This document shows, piece after piece, positions 15,541 to 24,291 of a stretch of DNA of 33,967 nucleotides. Origin of the DNA: Spirochaetales bacterium (GTDB lineage Bacteria > Spirochaetota > GWE2-31-10); NCBI GenBank assembly GCA_022508205.1, contig JAFLVQ010000007.1, positions 1 to 33,967 of the forward strand, in the 5' to 3' direction. The translations under genes were made by a program, and so were the position numbers. Each line of letters begins with the position of its first letter. Position 1 is the stretch's first letter. The notes beneath the pieces were generated by a model. The model was not told the origin of the DNA. It ran no database searches and saw only the letters and a program-made list of their open reading frames with translations.

Positions 15541-15668
15541 TCCTCAAGGAAGAAATTTGGCAAAATAAAGAAAAATTGGAGAATGACATTATGGGAGGCT
15601 ATTACTGTATAAAATGCGGAGAGCATTTTTTTTCGGGTGAAGATGAACTATCCGAATATTCCGGATAG
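15522..15668 (+). CDS. 48-aa protein with CxxC zinc-ribbon-like motif
   Basis: GTG start overlapping the ParB-like stop; ...MGGYYCIKCGEHFFSGEDELSEYSG; short, only one CxxC pair. Confidence 0.35.
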   Translation: MGNRKIILKEEIWQNKEKLENDIMGGYYCIKCGEHFFSGEDELSEYSG

Positions 15669-15676
15669 TTGCCAGC

Positions 15677-15707
15677 AACAACCCTCGAAAGAGGGCTGTT
15701 TTTTTTT
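15677..15707 (+). terminator. Rho-independent terminator at end of the prophage early operon
   Basis: AACAACCCTC-gaaa-GAGGGCTGTT with T9 run. Confidence 0.8.
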
Positions 15708-15818
15708 ATTATTGTGGTTTAGGCTTAAAACAGGCAATACACATCGTTGTATTTCTTTTTATAAAAAAATCAATGAGAAATATCGGCAGCTATTTGTCTT
15801 CTCTTTACTTTTTTAGGG

Positions 15819-15856
15819 TTGTTAATAACTTCGACTTATTAACAATTTATTAACAA
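15819..15856. repeat. Three copies of a 10-bp motif near the prophage end
   Basis: TTGTTAATAA (15819-15828), and TTATTAACAA at 15836-15845 and 15847-15856. Confidence 0.55.
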
Positions 15857-15864
15857 GCAATTGT

Positions 15865-15908
15865 AAAGTGTGCAATAATTTTTTCCAAAGTGTGCAATAA
15901 TTTTTTCC
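15865..15908. repeat. Two tandem 22-bp repeats, candidate MuA-binding sites of the right end
   Basis: AAAGTGTGCAATAATTTTTTCC repeated exactly at 15865-15886 and 15887-15908; followed by TGATACA ending at 15915. Confidence 0.75.
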
Positions 15909-15958
15909 TGATACACTGAAGTTAAAAATCGAACTTCACATTTCTAAAAAACAAAACT

Positions 15959-15984
15959 GCGGCTGAAATGTCCGCAGTCTTATT
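15959..15984 (-). terminator. Terminator downstream of nifS
   Basis: CTGCGG...CCGCAG hairpin with T-rich tail on the minus strand. Confidence 0.6.
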
Positions 15985-16006
15985 TTGAATTTAAGAAAAA
16001 GATTTT

Positions 16007-17179
16007 TCAATCCAACTTTATCGGGCTGATTTTCCGCAGCGTTTCGACAACATCTTTTACCGCAGCGATAGTGTAATCAATATCAGCTTCCGTATTTTCC
16101 CTGCCCAACGAAAATCTTATGGAACCGTGAGCTCGTTCCGGATTATTACCGATTGCCATAATAACCGGGCTTGGATCCAAAGAACCGGATGAACACGCAC
16201 TGCCGGTTGAAACCGATATTCCCATCAAATCAAGCCGCAGCAGTATAGATTCGCCTTCTATGCTGTCAAACGAGACATTAACACAACCGGGTACACGCAG
16301 TTCGGGATGTCCGTTCAATTTTGTATGCGGAATTGACAGCAGTCCGGCTTCAAGACGTTTGCGCAGCCGCAACGTTTCAGCTGCTTCACTCGGCATTTCA
16401 TCCTTCAAAACACGCAGAGCTTCTCCCAATGCGATAATTCCCAACATATTTTCCGTACCGGCACGAATGGCATTTTCCTGATGTCCTCCGGCTATTAAAG
16501 GATAAATAATGTCTTTTACATTGTTTCGTGCAAACAGAATGCCGACACCTTTAGGTGCATACACTTTATGTCCCGAAATAGAAAGAAAATCAAACGGCAT
16601 TTCGGCAAGATTAATACGCACCTTGCCTGCAGCCTGCACCGCGTCGGTGTGAAACAAAACTCCGTGTTTATGGGCTATCTCGCACAACTTTTCCACAGGT
16701 TCGATAGTTCCTATTTCATTATTGGCAAACATTACAGTTACAAGAACCGTTTCCGGTCTGATAGCTTTTTCCAAATCTTCGGGATTCACCAAACCGTATG
16801 AATCTACATCAAGATATGTGACATCAACATCGTCATCGCGCTTCATCAGCTCCAAAGTATGCAATATGGCAGGATGTTCGATTTTACTTGTAATAAAATG
16901 TTTTTTGCCGTTCTTCTTTACATTTCTTGCACAGCTTTTCAGCACCGTATTATTCGATTCCGAGCCGCATGAAGTAAAAATAATTTCATTCGGCAAAGCA
17001 TTCAGAAAATCCGCCGCGTATTGGCGAGCCTGATTTAATAAAAAATTCGCCTCACGCCCGATAGTATATACCGAACTCGGATTGCCGAAATAATCAAGAT
17101 ATTCTTTGATTTTCTCCTTTACTGCCGGATGCAGCGGAGTTGTGGCGTTATTATCAAGATACACTGTTCGTTTTTCCAT
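16007..17179 (-). CDS. nifS: Cysteine desulfurase (NifS/IscS family)
   Basis: YLDNNATTPLHPAV, SISGHKVYAPKGVG, STGSACSSGSLDPSPV. Confidence 0.92.
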   Translation of the reverse strand: MEKRTVYLDNNATTPLHPAVKEKIKEYLDYFGNPSSVYTIGREANFLLNQARQYAADFLNALPNEIIFTSCGSESNNTVLKSCARNVKKNGKKHFITSKIEHPAILHTLELMKRDDDVDVTYLDVDSYGLVNPEDLEKAIRPETVLVTVMFANNEIGTIEPVEKLCEIAHKHGVLFHTDAVQAAGKVRINLAEMPFDFLSISGHKVYAPKGVGILFARNNVKDIIYPLIAGGHQENAIRAGTENMLGIIALGEALRVLKDEMPSEAAETLRLRKRLEAGLLSIPHTKLNGHPELRVPGCVNVSFDSIEGESILLRLDLMGISVSTGSACSSGSLDPSPVIMAIGNNPERAHGSIRFSLGRENTEADIDYTIAAVKDVVETLRKISPIKLD

Positions 17180-17195
17180 AGGAAACCTCTTAAAA

Positions 17196-17849
17196 TTAGT
17201 TGTTTATCCCGCAGTTACTGCCGGTATAAACGCGGTCTTTGTAATATTTTTCCACAAACTGAGCTAATAATTTTTTGACTTCATCAATACATCCGCCGCA
17301 GCCGGTTCCTACTTTTGTCCGTTTCTGCAGCTCGTCAAAATCTTTCACTCCTTCAAGAACTTCCATTTTAATATCTTCTTCGGTAACGTTAAGACAATGA
17401 CATACGATTCTGCTTTCTTTATTGTGAGGAATTTTTTCGGGATGTCCGCTTTTTCGATAATAATCATTAATTGCTTCACGCAAGGCTTTGTCGCCCAAAA
17501 CAGAACAATGAATTTTATTTGAAGGAAGTCCGCCTAATTCATTAATTATAACTTCCGGCGTTATTTTGTACGCTTCATCCAGTGACATTCCGCCGTCCCG
17601 CATAACAATGTCGCTCAACATCGAAGTAGAACCGATTGCACTGGCGCAACCAAAAGTCTGCCATTTTATATCTGCGATTCTGTTATCTTTGACTTTGATA
17701 AAGATTTTCATCATATCGCCGCACGCCGGAGAACCTACATAACCGACACCGTCCGCATTGTATTCTTCTTCATTCACATCAAGAACATTATGCGGATGAA
17801 GAAAATGTTCCTTTACTTTATCAGAATAATTCCAGCCTATTCCGTCCAT
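17196..17849 (-). CDS. nifU: NifU-like Fe-S scaffold (IscU + BFD-like [2Fe-2S] domain)
   Basis: GYVGSPACGDMMKIFIKV, KWQTFGCASAIGSTSM, IHCSVLGDKAL, VCHCLNVTEEDI, GTGCGGC. Confidence 0.9.
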   Translation of the reverse strand: MDGIGWNYSDKVKEHFLHPHNVLDVNEEEYNADGVGYVGSPACGDMMKIFIKVKDNRIADIKWQTFGCASAIGSTSMLSDIVMRDGGMSLDEAYKITPEVIINELGGLPSNKIHCSVLGDKALREAINDYYRKSGHPEKIPHNKESRIVCHCLNVTEEDIKMEVLEGVKDFDELQKRTKVGTGCGGCIDEVKKLLAQFVEKYYKDRVYTGSNCGINN

Positions 17850-17877
17850 AATATCACTCCTTCATCAATTATATTTC

Positions 17878-17923
17878 CTATTAATTTAGTAGAGTATATA
17901 ACCCCCTTTATATCGTTTGTCAA
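17878..17923 (-). promoter_or_regulatory. nifUS promoter with adjacent palindrome
   Basis: Minus strand TTGACA (17923-17918) -N17- TATATA (17900-17895); 15-bp near-palindrome CTACTAAATTAATAG at 17892-17878. Confidence 0.55.
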
Positions 17924-18153
17924 CATTCTTTTCTTTGTTTTTACCGCAGTTTTCACAAAGCGTAAAAACAACTGCCATTGGTGAAAAAAGTATGAAAAAC
18001 GTATTATACCGTCGTTGAAGCTCCATCGGTAAAATGCAGCACTTTTGCGGGAAAATAAAAATTAAAAGTATTAAAAAAATGTATTGATTGCGGCTGCTGC
18101 GATTATGACTGCAAAGCTGCTTGTTTTTATCAAGCAGCTTATAAAAACAAAAT

Positions 18154-19365
18154 TCAGTCAAAGTATCCTTCGCCCGTACCATAATTTTCAACAATAAAAT
18201 CAATATCTTTATCGCCTCGGCCGGAGAGATTCACCAATATCGATTTATGTTTGTTTTCCAATGCGTATTTTATTGCGTAAGCTACGGCATGAGAACTTTC
18301 CAATGCCGGAATAATTCCTTCATATCTTGAAAGTTTATAAAATGCTTCAAGACATTCTTTATCTGTGGCAACTGTGTAATGTACGCGTCCCATATCTTTC
18401 AGCATGCAATGTTCCGGTCCGCTTCCCGGATAATCCAATCCGCTGGCAATGGAATAAACAGGAGCAGGTTCTCCTTTTTCATTTTGCAGCAAATATGTTT
18501 TAAATCCGTGGATAATTCCCGATTTTCCGTAAGAAAGACTGGCTGCGTGATCTCCCATTTTCAGAGAACGACCGCTTGGTTCCACCCCGATAAGCGAAAC
18601 ATCTTCATCATTGATAAACCCTGCGAATATTCCCATTGCATTGGAACCGCCGCCGACACATGCGGTAACCGCATCCGGCAGCTCACCTGTCATTTCCAAA
18701 AACTGTTCTCTTGCTTCGATACCGACAACATGCTGAAAATCACGTACCATCATAGGGAACGGATGTGGTCCGACAACCGAACCGATGCAGTAAATGCTGT
18801 TTACCGGGTCTTTAAGATACGCTTCAAACGCGGCATCAACGGCTTCTTTCAATGTTTTCAAACCGTGAGTTACGGGAATAACTTTCGCACCGAGAAGCTG
18901 CATTCGTATTACATTGGGATGTTCCTTTGCAATATCAACTTCTCCCATGTAAATTTCGCATTCCAATCCAAAATATGCCGCGGCAGTTGCCAGCGCAACA
19001 CCATGCTGCCCGGCTCCTGTTTCTGCAATGACTTTCTTTTTGCCCATATATTTTGCCAAAAGAGCTTCTCCCATGCAGTGGTTCAGCTTATGCGCTCCGG
19101 TATGATTTAAATCTTCGCGCTTTAAATAAATTCGTCCGCCGTACTTCTCGGAAAGCCGCCCGCAGTAAAAAACAGGCGTTGGTCTGCCTTGAAAATGTTT
19201 GCGGATACTGCGCAGTTCGGAAATAAACTCATGCGATTTACTGATTGAATAATATGCATCATTTATTTTCTTCATCTCATCTGCCAGAATTTCCGGCACA
19301 AAAGAACCGCCGTATTCTCCGAAATATCCGTTTTCGTCGGGAAATTTTTTAAAATAATTTTTCAT
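18154..19365 (-). CDS. trpB: Tryptophan synthase beta chain
   Basis: [46 protein letters not shown]. Confidence 0.93.
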   Translation of the reverse strand: MKNYFKKFPDENGYFGEYGGSFVPEILADEMKKINDAYYSISKSHEFISELRSIRKHFQGRPTPVFYCGRLSEKYGGRIYLKREDLNHTGAHKLNHCMGEALLAKYMGKKKVIAETGAGQHGVALATAAAYFGLECEIYMGEVDIAKEHPNVIRMQLLGAKVIPVTHGLKTLKEAVDAAFEAYLKDPVNSIYCIGSVVGPHPFPMMVRDFQHVVGIEAREQFLEMTGELPDAVTACVGGGSNAMGIFAGFINDEDVSLIGVEPSGRSLKMGDHAASLSYGKSGIIHGFKTYLLQNEKGEPAPVYSIASGLDYPGSGPEHCMLKDMGRVHYTVATDKECLEAFYKLSRYEGIIPALESSHAVAYAIKYALENKHKSILVNLSGRGDKDIDFIVENYGTGEGYFD

Positions 19366-19389
19366 TATATACTCCTTTAATTATTGCTG

Positions 19390-19438
19390 TTACTGTTAAT
19401 AGTAACGGATTATAGTACAGCATATTGTTCCCGTCAAT
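19390..19438 (-). promoter_or_regulatory. trpB promoter with palindromic operator at the start site
   Basis: Minus strand TTGACG-N17-TATAAT, then cc and palindrome GTTACTATTAACAGTAAC. Confidence 0.65.
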
Positions 19439-19527
19439 AGAGACATCATTTTTTCGGTAATTGCAATTTGTCAACTGTGTTCTTTTTGTGATATAAGTAC
19501 AGCGATTATAAAAATACAGGAAATATA

Positions 19528-21345
19528 ATGGACAAAACGAAAATCCGTAATTTCTCAATTATCGCGCACATCGACCATGGAAAATCCACTTTGGCTGACA
19601 GATTGATTCAGCATTGCAAAATTGTGTCGGACAGAGATTTTCAAGATCAGATTCTTGACAATATGGATATAGAACGAGAGCGCGGAATAACAATAAAAAG
19701 TAATGCTGTAATGCTTCCGTATAAAGCAAAAGACGGACAGATGTACCATTTGAATTTAATCGATACTCCGGGACACGTGGATTTCAGCTATGAAGTTTCA
19801 CGGGCACTGAATTCGTGCGAAGGTGTGCTGTTGCTTATTGACAGTACACAAGGAATCGAAGCACAGACGTTGGCAAATCTTTATTTGGCAATGGAACATA
19901 ATCTGGAAGTTATCGTTGTAATCAATAAAATAGATTTGCCGTCGGCCGATGTCGATATGGTAAAAAAACAGATCGAACATGATTTGGGGTTCGATCCGGA
20001 TGAAGCGATTCTTGCCTCCGGTAAAGCCGGCATAGGAATCGAAGATATTTTTGAAGCTATTGTGGCGCGTATCCCGCCGCCGAAAGGCGACAAAGAAGCA
20101 CCTTTGCAGGGACTGATTTTCGATAGTCATTATGATGAATTTCGCGGCGTCGTAGTCCACACAAGAATTTTTGAAGGTACGATCAAACCGGGCGATACTA
20201 TTCTCTTTATGAATACAAACAAAGTATACACCGTAGAAGAAGTAGGATATTTCAAGCTGAAACTTGAAAAATCGGCACTGCTGCAAGCCGGAGAAGTCGG
20301 GTATCTGCTCGGAAATATAAAAAATATTTCGGATATTGACGTCGGCGATACAATCACGCTGAAGCATTTCCCTGCGGCCGCACCTTTAGCCGGTTTTAAA
20401 AAAGCGAAGCCGGTCGTTTTTTCTTCAATTTATCCCATTGCAACGGAAGATTACGAAAATCTTTGCGAGGCTCTCGAAAAGCTGAAATTAAACGATGCAG
20501 CACTTACTTACTCAAAAGATGTTTCGCAGGCATTGGGATTCGGATTCAGATGCGGATTTTTGGGGCTATTGCATATCGAAGTTGTTCAGGAACGTTTGGA
20601 ACGGGAATTCGGCGTTTCCATTATCTTAACAGCGCCGTCGGTGCAGTACGAAATTACCCTTACCAACGGAGAAACAGTAATTATCGATAACCCGGCCAAT
20701 TATCCCGATGTAACATCAATCGATAAAATCAAAGAACCGTTTGTAAAAGCGACAATGATTACGCCGGACACGTACGTCGGTGCGCTGATAAATTTGTGCA
20801 TAGAAAAGCGCGGCACTCAATTGGGATTGACATATATCGATGAAAAACGTGTCGAACTTGTATATGAACTGCCGCTTGCCGAAATCGTTTATGATTTTTA
20901 CGATAAATTAAAATCATACAGTAAAGGTTACGCATCTTTTGATTACGAATTTTCGCATCCGCAGGAAACCAATGTAGTAAAATTGGATATTCTCGTAAAC
21001 GGAGAAACCGTAGATGCACTTTCGATGCTCGTGCATAAAGATAAAGCAAGAGAACGTGCATTGTCCGCTTGTGAAAAATTGAAAGATACAATTCCGAGAC
21101 AGCAGTTTCAAATTGCGATACAAGGTGCAATCGGAGGAAAGATTATTTCGCGCGAAACAATCGGAGCATACCGAAAAGACGTTACGGCAAAATGTTACGG
21201 AGGAGACATTTCCAGAAAGCGGAAACTTCTTGAAAAGCAAAAAGAAGGAAAGAAACGCATGAAGATGGTAGGCAATGTCGAAATTCCGCAGGCAGCTTTT
21301 CTTTCTGTTTTGAAAAGTGCGGATACAACTAATGGGAAAAAATAA
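19528..21345 (+). CDS. lepA: Elongation factor 4 (LepA)
   Basis: [67 protein letters not shown]. Confidence 0.96.
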   Translation: MDKTKIRNFSIIAHIDHGKSTLADRLIQHCKIVSDRDFQDQILDNMDIERERGITIKSNAVMLPYKAKDGQMYHLNLIDTPGHVDFSYEVSRALNSCEGVLLLIDSTQGIEAQTLANLYLAMEHNLEVIVVINKIDLPSADVDMVKKQIEHDLGFDPDEAILASGKAGIGIEDIFEAIVARIPPPKGDKEAPLQGLIFDSHYDEFRGVVVHTRIFEGTIKPGDTILFMNTNKVYTVEEVGYFKLKLEKSALLQAGEVGYLLGNIKNISDIDVGDTITLKHFPAAAPLAGFKKAKPVVFSSIYPIATEDYENLCEALEKLKLNDAALTYSKDVSQALGFGFRCGFLGLLHIEVVQERLEREFGVSIILTAPSVQYEITLTNGETVIIDNPANYPDVTSIDKIKEPFVKATMITPDTYVGALINLCIEKRGTQLGLTYIDEKRVELVYELPLAEIVYDFYDKLKSYSKGYASFDYEFSHPQETNVVKLDILVNGETVDALSMLVHKDKARERALSACEKLKDTIPRQQFQIAIQGAIGGKIISRETIGAYRKDVTAKCYGGDISRKRKLLEKQKEGKKRMKMVGNVEIPQAAFLSVLKSADTTNGKK

Positions 21346-21368
21346 AAGTTATTTTCTGGTTTTTATCC

Positions 21369-21397
21369 TTGACATGAAAAATAAGTTGATTTATAAA
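21369..21397 (+). promoter_or_regulatory. Promoter of the aromatic biosynthesis operon
   Basis: TTGACA-N17-TATAAA. Confidence 0.7.
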
Positions 21398-21438
21398 ATT
21401 GGCACAAATTGCGCAGTGCAATTGCAAAGGATTATTTG

Positions 21439-21516
21439 ATGACTTTAGTAAATAACACTTTTACATATTTTTTTTACTGCTTCTTTTTTTATTTTAGCCA
21501 GGCACGAGACAGATAG
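21439..21516 (+). CDS. Phe/Tyr-rich leader peptide of an attenuator
   Basis: MTLVNNTFTYFFYCFFFYFSQARDR*; RBS AAAGGA; 7 Phe + 3 Tyr in residues 8-19. Confidence 0.8.
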   Translation: MTLVNNTFTYFFYCFFFYFSQARDR

Positions 21517-21640
21517 CTATAAAGCAGTAAAAACGCAAGGCTTCTGTTTCGTGCCCAATAAATCAAGGGAACGAAAGAGAAGCCTCTTTTATTTTTAAAA
21601 GGTGAATAAAAGCAGGCTTTAGAGCCTACTTTTTTTATTT
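21501..21640 (+). promoter_or_regulatory. Transcription attenuator with mutually exclusive hairpins
   Basis: GGCACGAGACAG (21501-21512) pairs with CTGTTTCGTGCC (21544-21555); AGGCTTCT (21538-21545) pairs with AGAAGCCT (21578-21585) followed by CTTTTATTTTT; AGCAGGCT-ttag-AGCCTACT (21611-21630) followed by T7. Confidence 0.75.
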
Positions 21641-21671
21641 TAACACGGAATAAATTGCGAGGAGTTACAAG

Positions 21672-22472
21672 ATGAGCATGATTGGAAAAGACATCAGAAT
21701 GGAAAGATTAATGAACAGAGCAACCGGAAAAACAGTTATCGTACCTATGGATCACGGATTCACAATGGGACCTATCGAAGGACTTATTCAACCGAAAAAA
21801 GCTGTATTTCAGGCCGGCGAAGGCGGAGCAAATGCGGTAGTTCTGCACAAGGGAAATGTTGACTCAACCCACAGAAGATCGGGCAATGACATGGGATTGA
21901 TTATTCATTTAAGTGCGTCTACTTCATTGTCACCGGATGCAAACTACAAAGTTTTGGTCTGTTCCGTAGAAGAAGCTATCAGACTCGGAGCTGATGGGGT
22001 ATCGCTTCATGTAAATTTAGGAGCCGAAAGAGAAGCCGATATGCTCAAAGATTTCGGTACAGTAAGTAAAAAATGTCAAGAATGGGGAATGCCGCTGTTG
22101 GTGATGATGTACACAAGAGGCGACAAAGTTTTAACGGAATGCGATGAACAATATGTAAAAATTGCCGCACGCGTTGCGAGTGAAATGGGAGCCGATATGG
22201 TAAAAGTTTCATTCACCGGTTCCATCGAATCATTTGCAAAAGTTGTCGAAGGTTCTTCCATTCCCGTATTAATAGCCGGCGGCGAAAAAGCAAAAAACAT
22301 AAAAGATGTATTAAATAACGTAAAAATGGCTATCGATGCCGGCGGAAAAGGCGTTTCAATGGGAAGAAATGTTTTCCAGTACAAAGACCCGGCACAGCTT
22401 CTCAGAGCAGTTTCTAAAATCGTGCATGAAGGTGCATCCGTTGAAGAAGCGCTTGCACTTTTGGGAGAATAG
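21672..22472 (+). CDS. 2-amino-3,7-dideoxy-D-threo-hept-6-ulosonate synthase (class I FBP aldolase-like, archaeal AroA'-type)
   Basis: [61 protein letters not shown]; followed by DHQ synthase II. Confidence 0.88.
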   Translation: MSMIGKDIRMERLMNRATGKTVIVPMDHGFTMGPIEGLIQPKKAVFQAGEGGANAVVLHKGNVDSTHRRSGNDMGLIIHLSASTSLSPDANYKVLVCSVEEAIRLGADGVSLHVNLGAEREADMLKDFGTVSKKCQEWGMPLLVMMYTRGDKVLTECDEQYVKIAARVASEMGADMVKVSFTGSIESFAKVVEGSSIPVLIAGGEKAKNIKDVLNNVKMAIDAGGKGVSMGRNVFQYKDPAQLLRAVSKIVHEGASVEEALALLGE

Positions 22473-22474
22473 TA

Positions 22475-23470
22475 ATGAAACGTGTATATATCGAAATATT
22501 GGAATGGGATAAATCTTTGGTAACGGAAGCATTGGAAAACGGAGTAGATGCTTTTTTTACCAACAGTCAGGAAATTGAAGACAAAATTTTGCAGCTGGCA
22601 AAAGTCGATGTCTATAGAAACGGAAATTGGCCGGAGCATATTCGCTTTTTCAACCTTGACAGTAAAGAAGCGGAAATCGCAGCTTCCAAAGTTCCCGGAA
22701 ATATCGAGCTGATTATACAAACCAACGACCCTTCCGGCTGGACTATTATTCCTTATGAAAATCTGATTGCCGTAAGAGAAAATATTTTCGCTGTTGTATC
22801 AACCGTCGAAAATGCCGTTGAAGCAATAGGAATTCTGGAAAAAGGCGTTACGGGCGTTTACGTCTGCGAATGCGACGCAGACGAAAAAATTGCGATATTA
22901 AAAAAAGTAAAAAAAACCAAAGCATCGATTAAGCTGACTGCCGGAGAAATTGTTTCCGTAGAGAAAATCGGTTTGGGTGACAGAGTATGCATTGACACAA
23001 TTTCAAATATGAAAAACGGCGAAGGAATGCTTGTCGGCGATTATTCCAACGGAATGGTTTTGGTAAATTCCGAATCTCTGGAAAATCCGTACGTTGCGTC
23101 GCGGCCTTTCAGAGTAAATGCGGGGGCACTGCACTGTTACGTTATGACGCCGAATAACAGAACAAAATACCTTGCCGATTTGCGAAGCGGCGATGAAGTA
23201 TTGATTGTAAACAGCAAAGGCGAGTGTTTTACTTCCGTTATAGGCAGAATAAAGCAAGAAATTCGTCCTATGCTGCGTATTGTCGTAAAAGGTGTCGCAA
23301 AAGAATTCAGCGTTGTCCTGCAAAATGCCGAAACAATCAGAGTAGTTACACCGAACGGTGATTCAAAATCCGTAGTGGCACTTCAACCCGGCGATAAAAT
23401 CGTAATATTTGAAGAAGAAGGCGGTCGTCACTTTGGGCATAAAATTACCGAAACGATTTTGGAAAAATAA
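22475..23470 (+). CDS. 3-dehydroquinate synthase II (archaeal AroB'-type)
   Basis: GDRVCIDTISNMKNGEGMLVGDYSNGMVLVNSESLENPYVASRPFRVNAGALHCYVM. Confidence 0.9.
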   Translation: MKRVYIEILEWDKSLVTEALENGVDAFFTNSQEIEDKILQLAKVDVYRNGNWPEHIRFFNLDSKEAEIAASKVPGNIELIIQTNDPSGWTIIPYENLIAVRENIFAVVSTVENAVEAIGILEKGVTGVYVCECDADEKIAILKKVKKTKASIKLTAGEIVSVEKIGLGDRVCIDTISNMKNGEGMLVGDYSNGMVLVNSESLENPYVASRPFRVNAGALHCYVMTPNNRTKYLADLRSGDEVLIVNSKGECFTSVIGRIKQEIRPMLRIVVKGVAKEFSVVLQNAETIRVVTPNGDSKSVVALQPGDKIVIFEEEGGRHFGHKITETILEK

Positions 23471-23502
23471 ATTCGACCGACAGTTAAGTTGTAAATGCAA
23501 AC

Positions 23503-23540
23503 AAAGAGCTTTATTCTGTTCAAGAATGGAGCTCTTTTTT
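23503..23540 (+). terminator. Rho-independent terminator
   Basis: AAAGAGCT...AGCTCTTT then T-run. Confidence 0.7.
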
Positions 23541-23619
23541 ATTTCCCTCATTTTCACCTCTTTTCCGCTCAATTCTAAGCCGGTTGTATGCCGAAAAGAC
23601 TGACAGGAAGGAACCGGTA

Positions 23620-24291
23620 ATGAAAAAAATATATACAATCATCATGCTTTTAGTTTCAATATTCGCCGCAAATGCAGAAGTTTCTTTTTTCGCACTGAAT
23701 TTATCGGGAAAAATACTCAACTGTGCTTTGCGCAATGAAAAGAAAAAACTTCAGCTGTGGCATATTGAAGAATGGGAAAATGAAGAAGCGACTTTGCTTG
23801 ATACTAATGTACCTGCCGATGAGTATTGTATATGGACAATGGAAGATAATGAATGGATTGATACAAAGCAGTCAGTAATTTTAGATGACGGAAAAATCTA
23901 CTGTTTTTCGGCATTGCCGAATAACGTTTTTAAACTGGAAGAATTGTCGTTTGCAAATACCGATGCTGCTGCGTATTTGGTAATCAATCACAGCGGGCAT
24001 CGGCTGAAAGATGTGAAATTTTCATCGGATTTTAAGAAAAAACCGAGTAATTATTTCAATGAAACAAATTATGAAACATCTTTATTTTCCGTTAAAGAAG
24101 GGAAATGGAACATTTTTTGGGAATACGACGATTCTCCCGATACTTATTTTGCGCTGCAAGACAATGCGAATACAAAAAGCAATGAAGTTCGCAAAGTAAC
24201 AATAGAAAATTCCAACATGTATTTATTGATTTTGTTGCCTGAAAAAGCTGATTTTATGCAGCTGGGAACATTTACTTTTCCTTATAAATAA
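23620..24291 (+). CDS. Hypothetical secreted protein
   Basis: RBS aggaagga; signal peptide MKKIYTIIMLLVSIFAANA. Confidence 0.7.
   Translation: MKKIYTIIMLLVSIFAANAEVSFFALNLSGKILNCALRNEKKKLQLWHIEEWENEEATLLDTNVPADEYCIWTMEDNEWIDTKQSVILDDGKIYCFSALPNNVFKLEELSFANTDAAAYLVINHSGHRLKDVKFSSDFKKKPSNYFNETNYETSLFSVKEGKWNIFWEYDDSPDTYFALQDNANTKSNEVRKVTIENSNMYLLILLPEKADFMQLGTFTFPYK

Larger units (their letters stand above)
1..15915. mobile_element. Mu-like transposable prophage, right-hand portion (left end lies outside the window)
   Basis: MuA-type DDE transposase, MuB ATPase, gp16-like, DUF3164, F-like and gpG-like head proteins; candidate right end with two 22-bp tandem repeats and terminal CA; housekeeping genes start immediately after. 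Confidence 0.88.

Noticed and set aside
13728-17849. IbrA-like PP-loop protein near NifS cysteine desulfurase, suggesting a Dnd-type phosphorothioation operon
   Set aside because: NifS/NifU are on the opposite strand, beyond the prophage end and terminators, and look like the housekeeping Fe-S pair; no DndB/D/E-like genes seen.
24272-24291. 20-bp convergent overlap of der and the upstream hypothetical gene
   Set aside because: Short 3' overlaps of convergent genes are common; no additional structure seen.
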